This document shows positions 58,327 to 64,000 of a DNA stretch of 64,000 nucleotides, one piece after another. Each line of letters starts with the position of its first letter. The first letter of the stretch is position 1. The notes under the pieces were generated by a model. That model saw only the letters and a program-made list of their open reading frames with translations. It had not been told where the DNA came from and did not search any database. This DNA is from Nocardia araoensis NBRC 100135 (GTDB lineage Bacteria > Actinomycetota > Actinomycetes > Mycobacteriales > Mycobacteriaceae). The DNA is taken from NCBI RefSeq assembly GCF_000308435.1, contig NZ_BAFR01000107.1, positions 124,001 to 188,000 of the forward strand, read 5' to 3'. The translations under genes and the position numbers were made by a program.

Positions 58327-58536
58327 TCAGGGCGTACGACGGTGCTTGCGGTGGCTGGTGTCGCAGAACGGGTAGTTCTTCGAGCGCTTGCACAGGCACA
58401 ACGCCACCAGGAACCGGTCGGACCGGACCGTCCGGCCGTCCGCGGTGACGAACTCCACCGGGCCCTCGATCAATGCGGGGCCGTCGGCGGTGAGTGTCAC
58501 TCGCCGCCACTGCTCATTGCCGGATTCGGTCGGCAC
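58327..58536 (-). CDS. CDGSH iron-sulfur domain protein
   Basis: 69-residue protein with a single CDGSH 2Fe-2S site near the C-terminus: CLCKRSKNYPFCDTSH, three Cys and one His. The N-terminal part (ALIEGPVEFVTADGRTV) is the cupin-like strand pair usual for this group. The GTG at 58536 overlaps the end of the methyltransferase gene by 23 bp. It forms an operon with the methyltransferase and the heme-oxygenase-fold protein, suggesting that its cluster donates electrons or iron-sulfur to one of them. Confidence 0.93.
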   Translation of the reverse strand: MPTESGNEQWRRVTLTADGPALIEGPVEFVTADGRTVRSDRFLVALCLCKRSKNYPFCDTSHRKHRRTP

Positions 58537-59167
58537 GGATCACCACCAGATCTTCCATTCGCTGGCCGGGCTCGATCAGCCCGGCCGATTCCAGCCAGTC
58601 CGCGCGGCGGCGCAACACCGGTCCGAACGGCACCGTCGCTCGGGCCACCACGGCGGCCTTCAGCTCCCGCTCGCGCAACTGGGTGAGTGTCGTATCCGGG
58701 TCGGACAGCGCCGAATGCACGATCAACGCGACACCACGCGATTTCAGCAGGGTGGGCAGCGCAACGCACAACTGGTCGAGAACCTCCCTGCCCCCGGCTC
58801 CCGCGTTCCACGCACGAGCGATGCCCCGGCTGCCTGCCCCGTCGGGAGCCGGGACATACGGCGGGTTGGCCAGCACCAGATCGAACCTGCGCCCACCGAG
58901 GACTTCGGCGAAATCACCGCGCAGCACCTCGGCATCGATGCCGCGCAGCCTGCAGTTCATCCACGCGGACACCACCGCGGCCCGGGACACGTCCACCGCC
59001 GTCACCTTCGCGGCTCCGGTGTACGCGGCGGCGACGGCCAAAGCGCCGGTGCCGGTACACACGTCCAGCGCATGCCCGCCGCGCGGAATGCCCGCCTCCG
59101 ACAGAGCATGGACGAGCAACCAGGTGTCCAGCTGCGGAGGATAGACGCCGGGAGGTCGAATCAACAT
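58514..59167 (-). CDS. HemK/PrmC-like class I SAM-dependent methyltransferase
   Basis: 217-residue methyltransferase. LDVCTGTGALAVAAAY is the SAM-binding motif I and NPPYVPAP is the NPPY motif typical of enzymes that methylate amide or amino nitrogens (Gln, Asn, Lys or bases). The N-terminal PPGVYPPQLDTWLL is typical of HemK2/MTQ2-like members. The start is uncertain: ATG at 59167 agrees with homologue length, while a GTG at 59206 would overlap the previous stop. Target unknown; the operon partners suggest an iron or redox-related substrate. Confidence 0.87.
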   Translation of the reverse strand: MLIRPPGVYPPQLDTWLLVHALSEAGIPRGGHALDVCTGTGALAVAAAYTGAAKVTAVDVSRAAVVSAWMNCRLRGIDAEVLRGDFAEVLGGRRFDLVLANPPYVPAPDGAGSRGIARAWNAGAGGREVLDQLCVALPTLLKSRGVALIVHSALSDPDTTLTQLRERELKAAVVARATVPFGPVLRRRADWLESAGLIEPGQRMEDLVVIRADRIRQ

Positions 59168-59198
59168 CACATTCGGCGAATAGCCCGCTGAGCGTTGC

Positions 59199-60212
59199 TC
59201 AATCACCCGGGCCGCGATCGCCGAGCGCTTCCCGCAACGAGGTGCGGCCCGCGTGCCAGGCGTCGAGCACATGATCGGCGAATCGGTCCTCGAGCAGGTT
59301 CGTCACCTGGATACCGAACGCGACGGACTCGGTCAGTTCGGGTTCCCGCCGCAGCAGGTCGCCGATCACGCCGGTGCGCATGACCTGCTCGTGCACCGCG
59401 TCGGCTTCGACGTGCTCGCGATAGAACAGCACACACGCCGGGTCGGCGTCCAAACGCCGCAACGCCTCCACCAGACGCTGCGCACCGGGCGGCGAGGTGA
59501 TCTCCACCGTGGCGAAATGGCCCACCAGCGCGCCCCGCCACGACCGGTGCAACCCGAACAGCGACATCATGTTCATCAGCGCGAGCATCGGCGCGGGGAC
59601 CACGTCCAGATAGTGCAGGTAGTCGGAGTTCAGGCCCGCGCCCGCCAGCAGATCGGCGTACAGCTGCGCGTGCACGCGCTCGCCGCGCCCACCTCCGAAC
59701 TCGTCGAACTCCACCGCCACCAGCGACGCCTTGGCCTGCCCGCGCAGCCGGGGAATCACCCAGGCGTACGGATCGGCCTCTTTGTGGTGGTAGATCGAGC
59801 GGTGCACGAAGTACTCGCGCATCTGCCACCATTCGCCCTCGTCGCGCAGGAAGCGGGTCAATCCCTCCGGATCGGCGGGCGTCACCAGCAACTGGTCGAG
59901 TTCGGTGTCCAGGTCGGCTCCGCCGGGCACATCCGCGCGCAGCGCCTGCAGGAATCGCTGTTCCAGCGCAGCGCGCAGCCCCAGCAGGCCCGGGTCCCAT
60001 TCCCATCCCGCATCGACCGCCGGAAATCCGTGATAGTGCAGCTCGTAGCAAGTGTGCAGCGCCAGATGCAGATCCTCGCCGTACGGGTCCACCGAGCCCG
60101 GCACCGGCACGGAACCACCCGGTTCGCCGCGCAGCAGCTCCACCACTGCCTCCGACAGCTCGCCGCGCGGAGAGGGCAGCTGTTGCTTCGAGGCGCCTGT
60201 CATGACCGTCAT
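59199..60212 (-). CDS. Iron-containing redox enzyme, heme-oxygenase fold (diiron oxidase-like)
   Basis: 337-residue all-helical protein of the heme-oxygenase-like diiron oxidase superfamily, which carries out oxidations such as desaturation, C-C cleavage or N-oxidation. Candidate metal ligands occur in VAVEFDEFGGGRGERVHAQLY and FYREHVEADAVHEQVM (Glu/His/Asp spaced one helix turn apart). The family annotation is iron-containing redox enzyme. It leads an operon with an NPPY methyltransferase and a CDGSH protein, a grouping that recurs in actinobacteria. A weak GGGTAA -10 lies just before the start. Confidence 0.9.
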   Translation of the reverse strand: MTVMTGASKQQLPSPRGELSEAVVELLRGEPGGSVPVPGSVDPYGEDLHLALHTCYELHYHGFPAVDAGWEWDPGLLGLRAALEQRFLQALRADVPGGADLDTELDQLLVTPADPEGLTRFLRDEGEWWQMREYFVHRSIYHHKEADPYAWVIPRLRGQAKASLVAVEFDEFGGGRGERVHAQLYADLLAGAGLNSDYLHYLDVVPAPMLALMNMMSLFGLHRSWRGALVGHFATVEITSPPGAQRLVEALRRLDADPACVLFYREHVEADAVHEQVMRTGVIGDLLRREPELTESVAFGIQVTNLLEDRFADHVLDAWHAGRTSLREALGDRGPGD

Positions 60213-60269
60213 ACCGGTCGCTTACCCAGCCGGGCGCCGTTATCGCGGCGCCGAGCGGAAAGAAAAGCC

Positions 60270-60300
60270 GTGGCCGTCCCCACGGAGCGGGGACGGCCAC
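60270..60300 (-). terminator. Intrinsic terminator of lsr2
   Basis: On the minus strand a 12-bp perfect stem (GTGGCCGTCCCC/GGGGACGGCCAC) with a 7-nt loop lies 25 bp after the lsr2 stop and is followed by GGCTTTTCTTTCC, a U-rich tract. One of the few classical terminators in the window. Confidence 0.85.
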
Positions 60301-60325
60301 CGATCGAGACCAACAGTCCCGTGAG

Positions 60326-60661
60326 CTACCCGTTCGCCTTCTTGTACGCCTCGACGACCTCGGCGGAGATCCGTCCACGCGCCGAGACGTCGATGCCGTT
60401 CTTGCGTGCCCACTCCCGGATCACCGTGGCCTGCTCCCGATCGGTCGCCGACCGCAGGACACCGCCGCGGCCGCGACGCGCACGGCCGACCTTGCGGGCA
60501 TACGGAACCCATTGTTCGAAGAATCCGCGCAACTGACCGGCATTCTCCGTCGACAAGTCCATCTCGTAGGCCACGCCGTCCACGGCGAAAGACACGGTTT
60601 CCTCGGCCTGAGACTTGCCGTCGTAGTCATCGACCAGTGTCACGACGACCTTGCGTGCCAT
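60326..60661 (-). CDS. lsr2: Lsr2 nucleoid-associated protein (xenogeneic silencer)
   Basis: 111-residue histone-like protein that bridges DNA and silences AT-rich, often acquired, genes. The N-terminal dimerisation domain [15 protein letters not shown] is typical, and the C-terminal DNA-binding domain ends in [29 protein letters not shown] with the AT-hook-like RGR. The ATG has AAAGGGATC upstream. The upstream DNA (60690-60730) is unusually AT-rich with an A-tract, a likely self-binding site. A classical terminator follows. Confidence 0.97.
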   Translation of the reverse strand: MARKVVVTLVDDYDGKSQAEETVSFAVDGVAYEMDLSTENAGQLRGFFEQWVPYARKVGRARRGRGGVLRSATDREQATVIREWARKNGIDVSARGRISAEVVEAYKKANG

Positions 60662-61118
60662 AGAGATGATCCCTTTCGCGGTTACCGAGCGCGTACAGTC
60701 GAAAAAACAATCGTAGCCAGTAGATAACAGATCGGATCCGCCCGCGGAACACCGGGGTCCCCTGCCGGCGCGCGGAACGCGACGCAGCGAACGATTCGCC
60801 GCGGGCGGCCGCTGCGCCATCACATAGTGCACGCGCACGCGGCCGATCGGCAAACGCCGCCTCGACTGCGCCCCGACGGCGGCGCGGACCTACCGCCTGG
60901 CGAACGAGGCGGGCGGGCACTTCCCCACTCCGCGGCGACCCGACACGATCACCGCGCGGGCGGCAACGACGTCGGCGGAGTCCCCTGCCGGGCGCAGCTT
61001 TCACTAAATCTGAACGATTCCGCAAGTCCAGCTTTGTTGTTCCCGCCTCGGCCGTTGTGCACACTTCACAGGGGATCGCGGGTGCGGTCCGTATGCGCGG
61101 AGCAGAAAGGAGCGGTGC
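60662..61118. other. Intergenic region between lsr2 and the Cys-rich leader
   Basis: About 450 bp. The left part (60690-60730) is an AT-rich lsr2 promoter zone with an A6 tract. The part around 60995-61050 is again AT-richer and is the likely promoter of the leader and downstream genes. The long frame across this region is a non-coding continuation of the aminotransferase frame. Confidence 0.45.
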
Positions 61119-61196
61119 ATGAGCGATCGGTGTTCGATGTGCGGCCGCTCGACGCATCGGAGGCGGACCCGAATCGCGATCGGCTGTTGTCGCTGA
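61119..61196 (+). CDS. Cys/Arg-rich leader peptide (uORF), 25 aa
   Basis: ATG with AAAGGAG 6 nt upstream; 25 codons ending in TGA at 61194-61196. The peptide has four Cys (residues 5, 8, 23, 24), an Arg/His-rich middle (THRRRTRI) and ends in CCR, like the short leader peptides ending in CR that precede sulfur-related operons in actinobacteria. The stop is directly followed by the GTG of the truncated ABC gene. Slow decoding of tandem Cys codons could control downstream expression. Inference from pattern; no attenuator hairpin was confirmed. Confidence 0.5.
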   Translation: MSDRCSMCGRSTHRRRTRIAIGCCR

Positions 61197-61883
61197 GTGA
61201 TCCGCCGCGCCCTCGGCGCGGCACCCGCAATTCGCTGTCCCGGCGTCCGGGTTCGCGCGCATCCGGACACCGGAGTGGAGGAGTACGAGGGCGTCGCGCT
61301 CGCACAGCTGGACCGGGCGGCGGCCCGGCGCTGGCGGCGTGCGGTGCAGTACGTCTTCCAGGATCCTTACGGCGCGCTCGATCCGCGCCTGAGCGTCGAG
61401 CAGTCGATCGCCGAACCCCTCCAGCTCAACGGGGTCGACCTGCGCGGCGCCACCGTGCCCGCACGGGTGCGCGAGCTGCTGGCCGAGGTCGAGTTACCCG
61501 TGTCCTACGCCGGGCGGCTGCCGCGGGAGCTCTCCGGTGGGCAGTTGCGGCGCGTCGTCATCGCGCGGGCGCTGGCCAACGACCCGCGGCTCATCGTGGC
61601 CGACGAACCGGTCTCCGCGCTGGACCTGTCGGTGCAGGCCCGCATCCTGCGCCTGCTGGAGCGGCTGCGCCGCGAGCGCGGGCTGACGCCGGTGTTGATC
61701 TCGCACGACCTCGCGGTCGTCCGTTTCCTGTGCGACCACGTCGTGGTGCTGGAGCGGGGCCGCGTCGTGGAAACCGGCGCCACCGAACAGATCTACACCG
61801 CACCGGCGCATCCCTACACCCGGGCGCTGCTGGCCGCGGTGCCCGGCAAATCCATCGAAGCCTCCGAAGGAGAACACCCGTGA
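61197..61883 (+). pseudogene. Peptide/sulfur-type ABC transporter ATP-binding protein, N-terminus missing
   Basis: C-terminal two-thirds of an OppF/DppF-type ATPase. VQYVFQDPYGALDPRLSV (Q-loop), LSGGQLRRVVIARAL (signature), LIVADEPVSALDLSVQ (Walker B) and LISHDLAVV (switch His) are intact, and the TAPAHPYTRALLAAVP tail is the family C-terminus. About 50 residues including Walker A should precede the ...HPDTG segment but no frame upstream holds them; instead the leader peptide abuts. Without Walker A it cannot bind ATP normally. No permease genes are adjacent. A deletion that fused a leader to the remnant is likely. Overlaps the next gene by 4 bp (GTGA). Confidence 0.78.
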
Positions 61884-63085
61884 CCCCTACCATCGCCTCC
61901 GGATTCGACGCCGCCGCCGTGCTGTCGCGGCTCGGTGCGCGCGAATCGTCCCTCGGCGGCTTCGGTCCCGCCGCCACCGGCGTGCGCGCCGACGCGATCC
62001 GCCTGCTCGGCGGTGTACCGGCGAACGAGGCGCTGCCCGTGCGGCAGCTGCGGCGCGCGTTCGAGGAGACGCTGTCGGACCCGTCCACCTCGACGACGGC
62101 GCTGCAGTACTCGGTGGCGCCGGGAATCGAGCCGTTGCGCGAATGGGTCGCCGCGCGCGAAGGGACCACCGCCGACCGGGTCCTGATCACCAACGGCGCG
62201 TTGCACGGCCTCAGCCTGCTGTTCGGCGCGCTGCTCGACCCCGGCGACACGGTGGCGGTGGAGAGCCCGACCTTCCCGCTCGCGCTGCGGGTGCTCGGCC
62301 AGCACGGGGCGCAGGTGGTTTCGGTGCCGGTCTCGGCGAACGGCTTGGACCTCGACGGCCTCGACCGGCGTCTGCGTCACGGGCTGCGGGTGAAGCTGCT
62401 GTACCTGATCCCCGACTTCCAGAACCCCACCGGGTCCACCCTGCCCGCCGCGGACCGCGCCCGCGCGGTGGAACTGGGTGAACGCCACGGGTTCCTCGTC
62501 GTGTCCGACAACCCGTACCGTGACCTGCGGTTCGCGGGCGAGGCGGTGGCGGATCTGAGTCTCGGCAGCGAGGCCGTGGTCCGGGTCAACACGTTCTCCA
62601 AGACCCTCGGTCCCGGCCTGCGACTGGGTTGGATCGTCGCGCCGCGGTGGCTGGTCGCGGTGCTCACCCGGCTGCGCGCCAACACCGATCAGCACTCGTC
62701 GCTGCTCACCCAGACCGCGGTGGCGCGGCTGGTGCGCACTCCCGGCGCGTTCGACGAGATTCTCGCGCGGGCGGGCGACATCTACCGGGAGCGGTCGGCG
62801 GCGCTGACGGACGAACTGCGCCGCACACTGCCCGAGTCGGTGGAGTTCACCGACCCGCACGGCGGAATCTTCCTCTGGGTCAAGGCCACCGACCCGGAAC
62901 TCGATCTGGCGGCCGTGCAGGCCCGTGCTCGCGCGCTCGGCACGGACTTCTCCCTCGGCCGCTACTTCGACCCCGACGGGGCGGTGCGCTACACCGACCG
63001 CCTGCGCCTGGGATTCAGCAACAACTCCGCCGAGGACCTCCGTACCGCCGTGCAGCGGATCGCGGCGGCCTTCGCCGGGGAATGA
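61880..63085 (+). CDS. PLP-dependent aminotransferase (class I/II, 2-aminoadipate/KAT-like)
   Basis: 401-residue fold-type-I aminotransferase. VLITNGALHGLSLL positions PLP, YLIPDFQNPTGSTL contains the conserved Asn, SDNPYRDLRF the Asp/Tyr pair, NTFSKTLGPGLRLGWI the PLP-Lys, and RLGFSN near the C-terminus the substrate-carboxylate Arg. It resembles LysN/2-aminoadipate aminotransferases. The GTG at 61880 overlaps the ABC stop as GTGA. In an intact operon it would process the imported amino acid or sulfur compound; the truncated ABC gene leaves this open. Confidence 0.92.
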   Translation: MTPTIASGFDAAAVLSRLGARESSLGGFGPAATGVRADAIRLLGGVPANEALPVRQLRRAFEETLSDPSTSTTALQYSVAPGIEPLREWVAAREGTTADRVLITNGALHGLSLLFGALLDPGDTVAVESPTFPLALRVLGQHGAQVVSVPVSANGLDLDGLDRRLRHGLRVKLLYLIPDFQNPTGSTLPAADRARAVELGERHGFLVVSDNPYRDLRFAGEAVADLSLGSEAVVRVNTFSKTLGPGLRLGWIVAPRWLVAVLTRLRANTDQHSSLLTQTAVARLVRTPGAFDEILARAGDIYRERSAALTDELRRTLPESVEFTDPHGGIFLWVKATDPELDLAAVQARARALGTDFSLGRYFDPDGAVRYTDRLRLGFSNNSAEDLRTAVQRIAAAFAGE

Positions 63086-63298
63086 CCGGCCGCACACCGA
63101 ATCGCCGGGACATCGCGCGGTCCCGGCACGCCGGTGCGCACAGCGGCGTGGCGGCCGAATTCGATCGCGCTGACTCGAAACCTGTTTCCGCACAGGCGGC
63201 CCTGGGAGTCTGAGAGCCTCCGGCGCTTCGGCTGATCGGTGGTGCCCGGCCTGCCGGAAATCTCGGGCGCGACGAACCGTGGGCCAGCAGGGAAAGGC

Positions 63299-64000
63299 AT
63301 GGAGCACATGGCAGACAACGACGATCGCCCCGCCCCGGGGCAGGGCGGCGAGCCGGACGACGCGCTCACCGCGCCGACGGGCTCCACCGCGCCGGTGGAT
63401 CCGGAGGAAGAGGATCTGGAAGCACCAGCGGAACCCGACACTCCGGCCCTGTCCCGGCGCAAACTGTTCGCCGGCGCGGGCATCGCCGCGGCCGTCGTCG
63501 CGGGCGGCGGACTGGCCGCGTGGCTCACCACACGCCGTACTCCTGGCGCAGGCGGGGTGAACCGCGCGCTGAAGATCGGCTACGGCGGCGGTGTGTGCGA
63601 GGCGCCGCTGTATGTGGCGCATCACCAGAAGATCTTCGAGAAGCACGGATTGGATGTGCAGATCGTCAAGACCGGTGGCGACGAGATCAAGGACGCCGTC
63701 GGCGCGGGCAAACTCGACGCGGCGCCGGGCATCTTCTTCTCCTGGCTCAAACCGATCGAGCAGGGCATCGACGCCAAACTCGCCGCCGGGCTGCACGAGG
63801 GCTGCCTGCGCATCGTGGTGCCCACCGACAGCCCGATCAAGTCCGTCGCCGAGTTGCGCGGCAAGCCGATCGGCGTCGGCGCGATCGGCGATTCGGCGAT
63901 GTCGTTCTTCTCCCTGGACCTGCTCGACGCGGGCATCAACCCGAGCGAAGACATCGACTGGCGGGTCTTCGCGGCCGACCAGCTGACCGACGCGCTGGTG
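63299..64000 (+). CDS. ABC transporter substrate-binding protein (NMT1/SsuA-like), 3' end outside window
   Basis: Open to the window end (234 residues seen). An acidic N-terminal region of about 60 residues precedes a Tat signal, SRRKLFAGAGIAAAVVAGGGLAAW, then LKIGYGGGVCEAPLYVAHHQKIFEKHGLDVQIVKTGGDEIKDAV, the opening of an NMT1/SsuA/TauA-type binding lobe. Such proteins bind aliphatic sulfonates, taurine, nitrate or thiamine precursors. ATG at 63299 was chosen; ATG at 63308 is an alternative. It is 213 bp after the aminotransferase. The sulfonate-type family fits the Cys-rich leader upstream. Ligand not determined. Confidence 0.85.
   Translation, partial: MEHMADNDDRPAPGQGGEPDDALTAPTGSTAPVDPEEEDLEAPAEPDTPALSRRKLFAGAGIAAAVVAGGGLAAWLTTRRTPGAGGVNRALKIGYGGGVCEAPLYVAHHQKIFEKHGLDVQIVKTGGDEIKDAVGAGKLDAAPGIFFSWLKPIEQGIDAKLAAGLHEGCLRIVVPTDSPIKSVAELRGKPIGVGAIGDSAMSFFSLDLLDAGINPSEDIDWRVFAADQLTDALV

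Noticed and set aside
60827..61879. N-terminal extension of the aminotransferase frame
   Set aside because: Arg/Pro-rich translation with no homology, overlapping the ABC frame; the aminotransferase starts at the GTG overlapping the ABC stop.
1..64000. tRNA, rRNA, CRISPR, insertion sequence or prophage
   Set aside because: No clover-leaf candidates, repeat-spacer arrays, transposase or integrase motifs were noticed on either strand; no formal search could be run.

Overview
The window is about 70% GC, gene-dense and codes like a mycolic-acid actinomycete (order Mycobacteriales). A Nocardia- or Rhodococcus-like genome fits best: it has mshC (mycothiol), lsr2, a proteasome beta subunit of the Mycobacterium type, an MMPL transporter, a very large CtpI-like P-type ATPase, many FadD/enoyl-CoA hydratase and TetR genes, and many starts with a TANNNT -10 box 6-7 nt before the start codon (leaderless transcripts). 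No tRNA, rRNA, CRISPR array, insertion sequence or phage genes were seen. Genus is an inference.

Layout. 0-5 kb: 3' part of an MMPL transporter (+), then a convergent heme importer operon hmuTUV (-) with a possible IdeR iron box, preceded by a degenerate aldo/keto reductase. 6.3-11.4 kb: a core block (+) of uppP, histidine phosphatase, DUF3090, SCO1664-family protein, a hypothetical protein and mshC, then a metallo-beta-lactamase-fold protein. 12.5-24.3 kb: lipid and redox genes, namely a fadD interrupted by one in-frame TAG, two enoyl-CoA hydratase-family genes, two TetR genes with clear inverted-repeat operators, a Na+/H+ antiporter fused to a UBP-type zinc finger, a MEST/PEG1-like hydrolase, a lone molybdopterin oxidoreductase and a YczE-like membrane protein. 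24.3-29 kb: a looser, AT-richer, probably accessory stretch with three AT-rich palindromes, an atypical histidine phosphatase, a MetE/UROD-like protein, a P-loop kinase with an unclear start and a YdjM-like membrane hydrolase.

29-46 kb: mixed metabolism. It holds an SMP-30-like protein, a lipase, a coupled pair of unknown proteins, a secreted GH1 glycosidase, an orphan prcB with no prcA, two LLM-class flavin oxidoreductases, VOC proteins, an SDR/VOC operon divergent from a TetR gene, an XRE regulator coupled to a fructosamine-kinase-like gene, and a secreted lipase coupled to its TetR regulator with a perfect 22-bp palindromic operator. 46.4-60.7 kb: what looks like a general-stress island. 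It has a mini-pyrophosphatase-like protein, two small membrane proteins, hemerythrins, an SDR, the CtpI-like ATPase, a zinc alcohol dehydrogenase, an Orn/Lys/Arg decarboxylase, a flavodoxin-fold protein, CinA-C, a heme-oxygenase-fold/methyltransferase/CDGSH operon, and lsr2. Several of these genes have a GTTT-N15-GGGTAG-type promoter, as recognised by SigF/SigB stress sigma factors. 61-64 kb: a Cys-rich leader ORF, an ABC ATPase lacking its Walker A half, an aminotransferase, and the 5' part of a Tat-exported ABC binding protein that runs off the window.

Most promising for new biology: the Cys-rich leader ahead of a decapitated ABC gene, the SigF-like stress island with the diiron/CDGSH operon, the orphan proteasome beta subunit, the phosphatase next to mshC as a candidate for the unassigned mycothiol phosphatase, and the antiporter-UBP fusion.
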